This document shows positions 1 to 9,247 of a stretch of 64,000 nucleotides of DNA, piece after piece. A model generated the notes under the pieces. The model searched no databases and was not told where the DNA came from. It saw nothing but the letters and a program-made list of their open reading frames with translations. How positions within the stretch are numbered: position 1 is the stretch's first letter; each line of letters opens with the position of its first letter. This stretch comes from Methanobacterium sp. ERen5 (GTDB lineage Archaea; Methanobacteriota; Methanobacteria; Methanobacteriales; Methanobacteriaceae): contig CP099988.1 in NCBI GenBank assembly GCA_024167805.1, forward strand, positions 711,001 through 775,000, read 5' to 3'. The position numbers and the translations under genes were made by a program.

Positions 1-149
1 AGTATAAAGGAAAAAAGCTCCAATATGCCAAAAAATTAGTTGAATGGGTGGTTGAAAACGAAGAAATTACCATCTGTAATGTTTCCAACGGAGAGACAAT
101 TTCGATGGTTAAGCATATAGAATTTAGTGATATTCCCATTTCAAAATAA
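1..149 (+). CDS. C-terminal 48 codons of an unidentified protein (5' end outside window)
   Basis: An open frame runs in from the left edge (first complete codon at base 3) and stops at TAA 147-149. The visible tail is charged and ends in SDIPISK. It contains a helix-like KKLVEWVVENEEI segment followed by short beta-type stretches. Too little is present to name a family. It lies 70 bases upstream of the Orc1/Cdc6 gene on the same strand, so it could belong to the same transcription unit. Confidence 0.5.
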   Translation, partial: YKGKKLQYAKKLVEWVVENEEITICNVSNGETISMVKHIEFSDIPISK

Positions 150-219
150 CCTCTGATCAAAAATAAGTTTGTTTTTTTAAAACCAATATTTTATATTTTA
201 AACCACCAGATAAAAATAC

Positions 220-1350
220 ATGGGAATCGAAGATATACTACTATTTGATGAAACCATTTTCAAGAACATAGACGCATTTAATCCAGATTACGTGCCTGAT
301 AACTATCTTCACAGGGAAAATCAGATGGAATCTCTTGCCATATGTTTAAGGCCAGCATTAAAAGGAGGACGTCCCATAAATACTGTTGTTTTAGGTTCTC
401 CTGCCACTGGAAAAACAACTGCCATAAATAAAATTTTTAACATGGTAGAAAATAACTCAGACAAAGTTGTTTGTGTGTATGTTAATTGCCAACTTCATAC
501 AACTAGATTCAATATTTTCTCCCAGATCTACAACAAAATATTTGGTCATATGCCTCCTGAAACGGGAGTACCCTTTTCAAGGATCTACGGAAGCATAATG
601 AAACATTTGCAGAAAGAGAAAAAATCCATGGTTGTTGCACTGGACGATGTAAGCTATTTGTTTCATAGCAAAAATGCAAATAAAATATTTTATGATATTT
701 TACGGGCTCATGAAGAGTTTAAAGGAGTTAAAACAGGTATTTTTGCCATATTATCCGACATAGAATTCAGGTACATGCTTGATAAAAATGTTACATCCGT
801 TTTCATTCCACAAGAAATCATCTTCGACCCATACAGCACCCCTGAAATGTTTGATATCTTAAAGGACAGGGTGCGGGCAGGATTTTATCCCGATGTTATA
901 TCAGATGAACTTTTAAACACCATTGCAGAACAAGCTTCAGAAGTTGGAGACCTTAGAATGGGAATAGATCTGCTCAGGGTGAGTGGTAATTTTGCAGAGG
1001 CAGATGCATCAAAAACCATTGAAGAAAAACATTTAAAACAAGCTTTGAGCAATACTAGCTCTACTAACCTTAGAAGTACTCTTAAAACCCTTTCAAATGA
1101 GGATAAATTACTTTTAAAAGCAATAGCAGAATATGAAACGGATGATTTGATTGCCGGAGAGCTGTATAAACTTTTCAACAAGGTTCACCCCACCAGTTAC
1201 GCTTCATTTGATAGAAAATTGAATAAATTGGAATTTTTAAGGATGATAGATACAAAATTCACTGGAAAGGGTGTTAAAGGAAATTCCAGACTGATTATTT
1301 TGAGGTTTGATTCAGAAGATATTCTAAAGTGTCTAGAAAGAATTGATTAA
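220..1350 (+). CDS. cdc6: Orc1/Cdc6 family replication initiator
   Basis: This is an archaeal origin-recognition and helicase-loading AAA+ ATPase of 376 residues, the usual length. Walker A is GSPATGKTT (about 59-67), Walker B is VVALDD (about 138-143), and a sensor-2/box VIII region GDLRMGIDLLR lies near 243-253. The C-terminal third (about 285-376) fits the winged-helix origin-binding domain. The family binds origin recognition boxes and recruits MCM, which is encoded at 44015-46021. The 70-base upstream gap shows no obvious origin box repeat, so a replication origin next to this copy is not supported here. I cannot tell whether it is the Cdc6-1 or Cdc6-2 paralogue of Methanobacteriales. 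Confidence 0.93.
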   Translation: MGIEDILLFDETIFKNIDAFNPDYVPDNYLHRENQMESLAICLRPALKGGRPINTVVLGSPATGKTTAINKIFNMVENNSDKVVCVYVNCQLHTTRFNIFSQIYNKIFGHMPPETGVPFSRIYGSIMKHLQKEKKSMVVALDDVSYLFHSKNANKIFYDILRAHEEFKGVKTGIFAILSDIEFRYMLDKNVTSVFIPQEIIFDPYSTPEMFDILKDRVRAGFYPDVISDELLNTIAEQASEVGDLRMGIDLLRVSGNFAEADASKTIEEKHLKQALSNTSSTNLRSTLKTLSNEDKLLLKAIAEYETDDLIAGELYKLFNKVHPTSYASFDRKLNKLEFLRMIDTKFTGKGVKGNSRLIILRFDSEDILKCLERID

Positions 1351-1373
1351 TAGAATTAAAAAAATCAACATGT

Positions 1374-1562
1374 TCATGCAGAGTATAGTAAGTTAGAATT
1401 TGGAGCAGCTGCAACAAACATTATACTGGCTATGAAAACCGTTACAATCAATACTATGATCATGCAAGACACTGGATCAAGGTAATGATCATCGAAGTAG
1501 TTTATTAATCCTGATTTTTTCCTTAAATTGGGTGTTTGATTTCTTCCATAAATTCTTTGCAT
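1374..1562 (-). CDS. small single-pass membrane protein
   Basis: A 62-residue protein with a basic, polar N-terminal half (QRIYGRNQTPNLRKK) and one hydrophobic segment of about 20 residues (around 34-53, MIIVLIVTVFIASIMFVAAA) near the C-terminus. A strong ribosome-binding site, GGGAGGAAAG, sits about 7 bases upstream of the ATG, which is the main reason to call it a gene. It converges on cdc6 and diverges from archease. I do not recognise the family and no function is assigned. Confidence 0.6.
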   Translation of the reverse strand: MQRIYGRNQTPNLRKKSGLINYFDDHYLDPVSCMIIVLIVTVFIASIMFVAAAPNSNLLYSA

Positions 1563-1705
1563 AATTACTTTCCTCCCATACTATAAAGATCTCTGCAACT
1601 TATTTAAAACAAGAGATAGAGAGCATTTGATAAGTAATCAAAGGCAATATCATTGAAATAACTATAAAAAATATGGCCGTTATAAAAAAATCTAAGGTGG
1701 AAAAT

Positions 1706-2166
1706 TTGTTTACAAAAAATGATTCTGAAGAAAATTTGAAGTATGAATTTTTCGATGTAACTGCAGACGTAGGATTTAAAGCATACGGTGACACCATTGA
1801 TGTGGCATTTAGTAATGCTGCCATCGCAATGTTTGAGGTTATTACCGACACATCAAAAGTCGAACACAGGATAATAAAAAAATCAAAATAGAAGCAGAAG
1901 ATGAATGTTCAACTCTCTATGAATGGTTGTCAGAACTATTATTCCTCCATGACACCGAAAACCTAGTTTTCTCGAAGTTCAATGTGAAACTATATCGAAA
2001 ACTCAAGAACCAGACCAAGATATTCTACTTGGAGGCACTTGCATTCGGTGAACAATTCAATCCAGAAGTTCATGAAAAGAGATCTGAAGTGAAAGCAGTA
2101 ACGTATCATATGATGGAAGTGAATCTGGAAGATACTTGTGAGTTACAAGTTATCCTAGATATTTGA
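1706..2166 (+). CDS. archease (RtcB cofactor), one frameshift
   Basis: Archease speeds up guanylylation and turnover of the tRNA ligase RtcB, which is encoded nearby at 5400. The conserved opening YEFFDVTADVGFKAYG and the central ELLFLHDTENLVF are both present but in different frames. The break is in an A7 run (1876-1882) where eight A are needed, and with one A restored the gene gives 153 residues. I chose TTG 1706 because AAGGTGGAAAAT stands just before it. An in-frame ATG at 1673 is the alternative. Frames before and after the run both match the family, so this is one gene. Confidence 0.85.
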
Positions 2167-2735
2167 ACCTAATTGTCCGATCATGCACCATTTCGATCCC
2201 TACGTTTTTATTAATAAGGTTGATATAAGTTGGTTGAAGTTTATGAACCATTTAAGTCCTGGAACTAAACTTTAAAAATACTAAAAGATGTGTTTGTATA
2301 ATCTAGGAACTGTCCATATAAATCCAGTTAATACCCTGTTTAAATTAAATATTTTTTAGAAAATTAAATCAAAATATTTATAAATCATGTTTGATAAGAT
2401 GTATTAAGATGAAATAGAATGATCAAATATTGGTGGAAAATTAAGACTTAATCTATGGGGGTAAACTAGGATTTTTGGTTACAAATCTCAATCCAACTAT
2501 CCATTAGAAGTATCATCGATGCAACTATAAATTTTAAATAAAATACAATGTGGAGAATCCAATTGTTTATATGAAATAGAAAAAAATAACAGGAAGGGAA
2601 AACTCAAAACCCAAATATTAAAATCCCATATATTCAATGATTAGATGAACCGAATATTCCATTGTTGAAAATTTTTTACAAGAAGTAACTAAAAATTGGA
2701 CATTGAAGTTAACAACTTTTGAGGAGTTGGATTGC
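2167..2735. other. intergenic region, no gene recognised
   Basis: AT-rich spacer between archease and the acidic protein. It has several TATA-like stretches (for example AATATTTATAAATCATG near 2370) but no reading frame with a convincing ribosome-binding site. No tRNA-like fold was noticed. Confidence 0.4.
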
Positions 2736-3191
2736 ATGATGGAAGAATTAATGGATGCAGACGGCTGGATAGACGAAGAATGGATAGAAGAGGAAGAATG
2801 GATAGAAGACAGTTGGATGGAACTTGAAAAGGCCCGGGGTGAAAAGGTAATCAAGTGCAGTAAGAGAAAAATCAAAGCTTCCAAAAATAAAGCTGCAACT
2901 GAACAGGTTACTTTAATATTTGAAGACACTGACAACTTAGATATCGAAGAAACCTACGGAATAAAAATCATCGGATCTAAGGTAGTTGTGGGTCAACACA
3001 CCAAAAATAACACTGTATTCAAGGAAGTAGCTGCAAAAAACATCAATGAAAAAAGGTTTTTAGAGTATGTGGCAGGTCAGATTGAGGATATTGACGGACC
3101 TGAACTGAAACTAACACTTGCATTTGAAAAAGGTTACTCAATTGAAATAACAGACTATGTATCTGTTGAAGAACAAAAAAATAAGCCTTAA
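2736..3191 (+). CDS. acidic protein with Trp-Ile-(Asp/Glu)-Glu repeats
   Basis: Unrecognised protein of about 151 residues. The N-terminus carries a run of four Trp-containing acidic units (DGWIDEEW, EEEEWIEDSW), followed by a Lys/Arg-rich linker (KCSKRKIKASKNK) and a mixed C-terminal domain of alternating beta-type and acidic stretches. ATG 2736 is preferred because GAGGAG lies 9-14 bases upstream. A TTG 33 bases earlier extends the frame. It converges on another acidic Trp-rich gene at 3347-3764. Function unknown. Confidence 0.6.
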   Translation: MMEELMDADGWIDEEWIEEEEWIEDSWMELEKARGEKVIKCSKRKIKASKNKAATEQVTLIFEDTDNLDIEETYGIKIIGSKVVVGQHTKNNTVFKEVAAKNINEKRFLEYVAGQIEDIDGPELKLTLAFEKGYSIEITDYVSVEEQKNKP

Positions 3192-3346
3192 ATAAAATTT
3201 TTGTTTTAATCCTTTTTTAAATTCATGTTTGTCACACAAATTTTTTGAAAATATTTTATTGGATTTATTTCACACCTTTTTTGTATTTGAGTCTGTTAAC
3301 ATTTCATAATCGCATATATTAACTTTTTTATCCATTCGAATTTGAT

Positions 3347-3764
3347 TCATAGTTCTTTGAGCCAACCCAAAACTTCATCTGCTATATCCTCTGAAATATC
3401 CTCAATCCAATCTTGTTCACTCCATTTGCATACATCTTCTTCCGCTACATCCCCCACAAAATCTTCTACTCTATCGTTGTCTGTCCATTCGCCAACTGTT
3501 GATTCACAGAAACTATAATCTTTATCATGATTATCGAATTTAACTTCCCAAGTCTTTGAATTTCTGATTTCCCAATACCAATAAAAATTGCGAACAGTTT
3601 CTTCGTTTTCATCCTCATTTTCAAAGTTTTCTTCGAGATCGTAGCCTACTATCAATAAAAGATCCCGATCTAAGTAGATTTTTTTCGTAGGAATCACTTA
3701 AATCCTGTTTCCTCTCTAATTTCGTGGTTTCTATTTTGTCAACGAGTTCATCTTTCTCTATCAT
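3347..3764 (-). CDS. acidic Trp-rich hypothetical protein, probable frameshift
   Basis: An ATG at 3764 has a good GAGGAGTAATA ribosome-binding site and opens MIEKDELVDKIETTKLERKQ. After an A7 run (about 3676-3683) the reading continues one frame over into KIYLDRDLLLIVGYDLEENFE and stops at 3347. Joining the frames needs two extra A, or one fewer, giving about 139 residues. The C-terminal 45 residues contain two copies of an 18-residue unit (EWTDNDRVEDFVGDVAEE and KWSEQDWIEDISEDIADE). Net charge is very negative. Not recognised. The alternative is a shorter gene starting at GTG 3697. Confidence 0.5.
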
Positions 3765-4060
3765 TATTACTCCTCTAAACAAAATCTTCTTGTTAAATTA
3801 TTTGTTTTACAATTCATTTAATTTTATCTTGTGAAAAAAATAAAATACCAAACCAACTGAATCATCCAATTTAAACGGATGGAAATAATGTTTTAAGGAA
3901 TTTAAAGAATATAACAGAACTTTTTTATGCTTTAAAAACCAAATAATAATATTCATACATTGGTAATTAATGTTCAGATCATGGAGTACAAAGGTGGATC
4001 TCTCTTTATTGCAATTAAATATTGAAAAATGTATTTTAGGTTAGTAACTGAGGTGGTACA

Positions 4061-5235
4061 ATGATTAAAACAATAAAAGAAAATGTATATTCTGTTGGTG
4101 TGGAAGATTGGAATAGAAGAATATTTGATGAGCTCATACAAATTCCTGACGGAACCAGCTACAACTCTTATCTTGTAAAGGGAAACGACAAAATTGCACT
4201 CATCGATACTGTAGATCCTGCAAAAACTGAAGAACTACTTAAAAATCTCAGAATTCTCGATGTAAATATTGACTACGTCATTGCAAACCATGCGGAACAG
4301 GATCATTCTGGAAGTATACCTGAAATATTGAAGCAATATCCTGATGCTGTGGTTGTGACCAATGCTAAATGCAAAGAACTCTTAACGGAATTTTTATTGA
4401 TATCAGAAGATAAGTACATAACTGTTAAAGATGGAGACATATTGGATCTTGGTGAGAAAACACTGAAATTTATAATTACTCCATGGGTACATTGGCCAGA
4501 CACCATGGTAAGCTATCTTAAACCAGACAAAATCTTGTTCTCATGTGACTTTTTTGGTTCCCACGTTGCAACCAGCCATACATTTGCAAACGACAGGGAT
4601 ATTTACAAACCTGCAAAACGATACTACGCAGAGATAATGATGCCCTTTAGGACAATTATTAAAAACAACCTGAAAAAATTGGGGCAGAAGAGATAGATCT
4701 TATCGCACCAAGCCATGGCCCAATATACAAAAATTCAAAGTTTATCATGGATGCATATGCCGATTGGACATCTGATAGTAGTAAAAACGAAGTTATAATA
4801 CCATACATATCAATGCACGGCAGTACAGAAAGAATGGTAAATTATTTAGTGGATGTTCTGATTAAAAAGGGTGTTAATGTTAAACCATTGAACTTGACGT
4901 ACACCGACATGGGGGAAGTGGCCCTGGAACTGGTTGATGCCACAACTATGATTATTGCATCGCCTACTGTATTGACAGGACCTCATCCAAGTGTTGTTTA
5001 TGCCACTTACCTGGCAAATGCTCTGAGACCTAAATTGAAATATGTTTCTGTCATTGGATCCTATGGATGGGGTGGAAGAATGCTCGAACAAATTGAAGGC
5101 ATGATCAAAAATTTGAAGGTTGAAACTATTGAGCCTTTAATAATAAAGGGATTTCCAAAGGAAGATGACTACAAAAAATTAGATGAAATTGCTGAACAGA
5201 TATTTCAAAGGCATTCTGAACTTGGAATTGTCTGA
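4061..5235 (+). CDS. fprA: F420H2 oxidase / A-type flavoprotein, one frameshift
   Basis: A diiron flavoprotein that reduces O2 to water with F420H2 as donor in methanogens, a cytoplasmic oxygen-protection enzyme. The metallo-beta-lactamase-like domain has HAEQDHSG, the WVHWPDTM loop and LFSCDFFGSH metal ligands. The flavodoxin domain (about 235-391) starts NEVIIPYISMHGSTERM. The two parts are in different frames. The loss is in A6 (4673-4678) or G4 (4681-4684), after which EIDLIAPSHGPIY continues correctly. With one base restored it has 391 residues, normal for the family. The ribosome-binding site is GAGGTGG before the ATG. Confidence 0.9.
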
Positions 5236-5251
5236 AATCCAAGATTGTGAA

Positions 5252-5321
5252 TGTTAACATTTCATGGGAAAAATGATATATAAGTTTGCACATAAACCTA
5301 TACAGTTAACCAATGTTAACA
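5252..5321. promoter_or_regulatory. rtcB promoter with two TGTTAACA palindromes
   Basis: A TATA-type box, ATGATATATAAG (5273-5284), is flanked by two perfect 8-bp palindromes TGTTAACA at 5252-5259 and 5314-5321, with a half-like AGTTAAC at 5304-5310. The arrangement around a promoter suggests operator sites for a dimeric regulator. The identity of the regulator is unknown and the AT-rich context makes chance occurrence possible. Confidence 0.4.
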
Positions 5322-5399
5322 AGATTATAAACTTTAAAAATTGATTTTACATTTAAAAAGAAGATTATAATTTGAAAATTCTGTTTTGGAGAGTTGTTT

Positions 5400-6845
5400 A
5401 TGGTTATGGAAGAATTAAAAAAGGTTAGAGATTGTGTATATGAAATACCTTCCAGCTACAAGAAGGGTATGAGGGTGCCTGGAAGAATTTATCAGGATGA
5501 TGAAGGAATTGAAAGTCTTGAAAAGGGTGCAGCAGATCAAGTTGCAAATGTTGCAACACTCCCAGGAATTCAAAAATTCTCTATAGGATTACCAGATATT
5601 CACTTCGGATATGGATTTAGTATCGGTGGAGTAGCAGCATTCAGTTCAAGAACTGGAGTTATAAGTCCAGGTGGCGTAGGTTTTGACATAAACTGTGGAG
5701 TGAGAATGGTGAGAACTAACCTCACAGAAGACGATGTTAAACCTCGCATCAAAGAACTTATAGATACCCTGTTTAAAAATGTGCCATCAGGTGTAGGTAG
5801 TAAAGGTAAAGTTCGGTTAAATGAGGGAGAAATTGACGATGTTTTAAACAACGGTGCAGAATGGGCTGTTGAAAACGGTTACGGTTGGGAATCTGACCTC
5901 AAATTCCTTGAAGAAAATGGTAAGATGGAAAGTGCAGACTCTGACGCAGTCAGTGCAAAGGCTAAAAAGAGAGGAATACCCCAGCTAGGATCCCTCGGAT
6001 CAGGAAATCACTTCCTAGAAATCCAGAAAATGGAAGATATTTACGATGAAAAAGCTGCCAAAGCCTTTGGAATAGAAGAGGGGCAAATTACCATCATGAT
6101 CCATTCTGGATCCCGGGGATGTGGACACCAGATATGCGCAGATTATCTAAGAACAATGGACAAAGCTTATAAAGCTTACAACATCGATCTTCCAGATCGT
6201 CAGCTTGCATGTGCACCTGTAGATTCTCAAGAAGCTCAAGATTATTTCAAAGCCATGTCTTGTGCTGCGAATTATGCTTGGACCAACAGACAGATGATCC
6301 TCCACTGGGTCAGAGAATCCTTTGAAGAAGTATACAAAAAGGATTCAGAAGCTATGGAAATGGGCGTGGTCTACGATGTAGCACACAACATAGCCAAAAA
6401 AGAAAAACATACCATCAAAGGAATTGATACAGAAGTTTACGTCCACAGAAAGGGTGCTACAAGGGCCTTTGGTCCTGGAAGAAAGGAAATTCCAGAGGAG
6501 TACCGAAAAATTGGTCAACCAGTCATGATACCTGGTACCATGGGAACAGCATCCTATATTTTGAAGGGAACAGAAACAGCCATGGAAGAAACATTTGGAT
6601 CAACGGCTCATGGTGCTGGTAGAAAACTCAGTAGAGCTGGTGCTAAACGAGAATTCAATGGTGAAGAAGTGAAGAGCATGCTTGCATCTAAGGGAATTAC
6701 CTTAAAAGCAAATTCCATGCCAGTAGTTGCAGAAGAAGCACCTGGAGCTTACAAAGATGTGGATCAAGTTGTTAACGTCTGTCACAAAGCAGGAATCTCA
6801 TTATTAGTGGGTAAAATGATTCCAATTGGTGTAGCAAAGGGATAA
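5400..6845 (+). CDS. rtcB: tRNA-splicing ligase RtcB
   Basis: RtcB joins 2',3'-cyclic phosphate and 5'-OH RNA ends after tRNA intron removal, using Mn2+ and GTP. The sequence has the hallmark [13 protein letters not shown] (metal-binding Cys), [22 protein letters not shown], and [13 protein letters not shown] with the guanylylated-His region, followed by [10 protein letters not shown]. At about 481 residues it is full length with no break. ATG 5400 is chosen because GGAGAG lies about 8 bases upstream, while a TTG at 5394 is too close to that site. Its activator archease is 3 kb upstream. Confidence 0.97.
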   Translation: MVMEELKKVRDCVYEIPSSYKKGMRVPGRIYQDDEGIESLEKGAADQVANVATLPGIQKFSIGLPDIHFGYGFSIGGVAAFSSRTGVISPGGVGFDINCGVRMVRTNLTEDDVKPRIKELIDTLFKNVPSGVGSKGKVRLNEGEIDDVLNNGAEWAVENGYGWESDLKFLEENGKMESADSDAVSAKAKKRGIPQLGSLGSGNHFLEIQKMEDIYDEKAAKAFGIEEGQITIMIHSGSRGCGHQICADYLRTMDKAYKAYNIDLPDRQLACAPVDSQEAQDYFKAMSCAANYAWTNRQMILHWVRESFEEVYKKDSEAMEMGVVYDVAHNIAKKEKHTIKGIDTEVYVHRKGATRAFGPGRKEIPEEYRKIGQPVMIPGTMGTASYILKGTETAMEETFGSTAHGAGRKLSRAGAKREFNGEEVKSMLASKGITLKANSMPVVAEEAPGAYKDVDQVVNVCHKAGISLLVGKMIPIGVAKG

Positions 6846-6868
6846 AAATAATTGTTTAGGTTATCAAA

Positions 6869-7628
6869 ATGATTGGCATAATTGGAGGCACTGGAATTTA
6901 TGAAATCGTTACTTTGGGTGATGAAATCGATACCAAGGTGATTAAAACTCCCTACGGTAAATCTCCCGAAGTTTCAATCTTTAAACTGCATGAAAAAGAT
7001 GTTGCATTCATGCCCAGACATGCAAAGGGCCATTCAAATCCCCCCATATGGTGAACTACAGGGCCAATGTATATGCAATGAAGGAACTGGGAGTTGAAAG
7101 AATAATAGCAACAAATGCCGTTGGTTCATTGGAAAAAACTGTGAAACCCGGGGATTTTATGGTTCCACATGACTTTATCGATTTCACAAAGTTACGTCAT
7201 GGGACTTTTTACGACAGCCGTACAGTTCACGTGGATGTAACAGAACCGTACTGTAACTACATGCGAAAGATCATTTCTTCATCGGGAGATGTTGTTGAAG
7301 AGGGAGTCTATGTTTGTACAGAAGGCCCTAGATTCGAAACACCTGCAGAAATTCAAATGTTTAAATTAATGGGCGGCACAGTAGTAGGCATGACAGGAAT
7401 ACCTGAAGCAGTGCTTGCACGTGAACTAGAAATGTGTTATGCAAGTATTTGCACAGTATCTAACTATGCAGCATCCATATCTCCTAATAATTTAACTATA
7501 GATGAAGTTTTCGAAATTATGGAGAAAAAAAGCAGGATCTGGTTTCATTAATGGATACTACAATATCAAAAATGGGTGAAGAAAGGGATTGTAACTGTAA
7601 ACACGCACTTAAAGGTGCAGAAATATAA
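6869..7628 (+). CDS. mtnP: MTAP/MTIP-type nucleoside phosphorylase, two frameshifts
   Basis: Phosphorolysis of S-methyl-5'-thioinosine or thioadenosine in salvage of the methylthio nucleoside. The N-terminus is GIIGGTGIYE, the phosphate-binding region PRHAKGHSNPP, and the core TEGPRFETPAEIQMFKLMGG with GMTGIPEAVLAREL. The base-recognition segment reads VSNYAASISPN, where the Asn fits the 6-oxopurine (thioinosine) specificity known for methanogen members (inference). Breaks lie in C6 (7040-7045, seven needed) and A7 (7525-7531, eight needed). The true end is CNCKHALKGAEI, stop 7626-7628, giving 253 residues. Confidence 0.88.
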
Positions 7629-7713
7629 GATATTTACTACAACTATCTGTTTATTTGATCGTTATTTTAATTTCCTGAGACGATCATGGATAGTAAATTT
7701 TTGTTAATTAAGC

Positions 7714-7768
7714 TTGATAACTATCAAACAATTTAAGAATCATTTAACCAAACCATTTATCTTGGTTA
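7714..7768. promoter_or_regulatory. inverted repeats upstream of nadA
   Basis: TTGATA-AC-TATCAA (7714-7727) is a perfect 6-2-6 dyad, followed by TAACCAA (7745-7751) and TTGGTTA (7762-7768) as a second dyad with a 10-base spacer. Both precede nadA within 90 bases, so an operator or NAD-responsive control is plausible. The regulator is unknown. Confidence 0.4.
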
Positions 7769-7801
7769 ATCATACCCCTAATAATTATCAAGGATGATAT
7801 T

Positions 7802-8719
7802 ATGTTAAATAAACTTCAAAAAGAGATTATAGAACTAAAAAAGGAAAAAAATGCCATTATACTGGCACATAATTATCAAACTGGAGATATACAAGAAATT
7901 GCTGATTTCCTTGGAGACTCCTTAGAGCTGTGTATCAAAGCATCTCAAATAAAAGATGCAGATATGGTTGTTTTCTGTGGAGTAGATTTCATGGCAGAAA
8001 CTGCTGCAATTTTAAACCCTGAAAAATTGATTGTTCTGCCTGATAAAAATGCAGAATGTCCCATGGCTCATATGTTAAAAGCTGAAGAGATTAAAACCTA
8101 TAAAAAAAGATATCCTGATGCAGCAGTAGTGCTCTATGTAAATACTCTTGCTGAGGCTAAGGCAGAAGCAGATATTTTATGTACCTCTGCAAATGCAGTT
8201 AAAGTTGTGGAAAGTCTTGATAACGATAGAATACTTTTCGGTCCAGATACTAATTTAGGATGGTTCGTTTCCCACCAACTTAAAGACAAAGAGATCATAC
8301 CGGCTCCAGAAGGGGGTCATTGTTACGTGCATAAAATGTTTAACCTCGCTGACCTGTACTTCCTGAGGGAAAAATATCCTGAATCAGATATTTTAGTACA
8401 TCCTGAATGTGATCCAGAGGTGCAAGAATATGCAGACCATGTTTTGAGCACCGGCGGTATGATGGCCCATGCTAAAACATCAGATAAGAACACATTTATC
8501 ATTGCAACTGAATACGACCTCATAACCCGACTTAGAAGAGAAAATCCGGGTAAAACTTTTATCCCTGCCCTTGATGAAGCCTTGTGTGAAAATATGAAGC
8601 TTCACACCCTTGAAAAAGTGAAGAATTCTCTTTTAAACCAAGAATTTGTTGTGAAAGTCCCTGAGGATCTTGCAAAAAAAGCAAAAATAGCCATTGATAG
8701 GATGCTAAACGTGTCCTAA
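7802..8719 (+). CDS. nadA: quinolinate synthase A
   Basis: Condenses iminoaspartate and dihydroxyacetone phosphate to quinolinate in NAD synthesis, using a [4Fe-4S] cluster. The sequence shows AHNYQTGDIQEIADFLGDS, VVFCGVDFMAETA with the first cluster Cys, the central ILCTSANA Cys, and HPECDPEVQEYADHVLSTGGM with the third. At 305 residues it is complete. The start is ATG 7802, with AAGGATG-type pairing just upstream. It is monocistronic in appearance, with dyads in its leader. Confidence 0.97.
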   Translation: MLNKLQKEIIELKKEKNAIILAHNYQTGDIQEIADFLGDSLELCIKASQIKDADMVVFCGVDFMAETAAILNPEKLIVLPDKNAECPMAHMLKAEEIKTYKKRYPDAAVVLYVNTLAEAKAEADILCTSANAVKVVESLDNDRILFGPDTNLGWFVSHQLKDKEIIPAPEGGHCYVHKMFNLADLYFLREKYPESDILVHPECDPEVQEYADHVLSTGGMMAHAKTSDKNTFIIATEYDLITRLRRENPGKTFIPALDEALCENMKLHTLEKVKNSLLNQEFVVKVPEDLAKKAKIAIDRMLNVS

Positions 8720-8772
8720 TACCTATTTTTTTTAAGAATTTGTAAATTGAAAATGAGAATTAAAAAAAAAGT

Positions 8773-8919
8773 TTAGATCACATTCATCTGCTTCAAGATG
8801 GATTGTCTTTCATATCTCAATTCTTTAAGCAGTTCTTCATCCCTATCTTCCTGTTTTTCGAGATGAGCAATTGTAACTGTTATTGCTTGTAGGTTCGTTT
8901 CATTCTGATTTACAGGCAT
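8773..8919 (-). CDS. small coiled-coil hypothetical protein (48 residues)
   Basis: A short protein, MPVNQNETNLQAITVTIAHL followed by a charged helical stretch (EKQEDRDEELLKELRYERQS) and ending KQMNVI. A near-ideal ribosome-binding site, GGAGGTTAAAA, precedes the ATG at 8919, which decides the start over a longer frame to 9027. The heptad-like helix suggests a coiled coil. I do not recognise a family. Confidence 0.6.
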   Translation of the reverse strand: MPVNQNETNLQAITVTIAHLEKQEDRDEELLKELRYERQSILKQMNVI

Positions 8920-9247
8920 TTTTAACCTCCTATCTAACTGTATCATATTTAACCTCATGATAATTAAAATAGTTTTGCATAACCTAAAAATAGTGTTTAA
9001 ACAGGGTTTTGAAGGGGAAGGTTTCATAGAAATAAGCGAAAACCTTTTTTCACATTAATTTAGTTTTTATATTGTCGTTTCAAAATAGCTTAACACTTGT
9101 TTACACATGATACTAAATTACATCTCACATGCTCTAGCCTAAACTGAATATCATAAGCTCAATAAGATTAATTTATTGAATTTGTGAAAACAAAATTGTG
9201 GGTCAGAAAAATTTTAATATGAATATCTATGGACAGGGATTAGAAAA
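8920..9247. other. intergenic region, no gene recognised
   Basis: AT-rich spacer between divergent genes: the small coiled-coil gene on the minus strand and DUF763 on the plus strand. It must carry both promoters. No other structure was noticed. Confidence 0.35.

Noticed and set aside
150..219. Replication origin next to cdc6
   Set aside because: The 70-base gap has no origin-recognition-box-like repeats or long dyad; cdc6 genes are not always next to an origin.
8920..9027. N-terminal extension of the small coiled-coil gene
   Set aside because: The strong GGAGGTTAAAA site lies inside it, directly before ATG 8919, so the shorter start is used.
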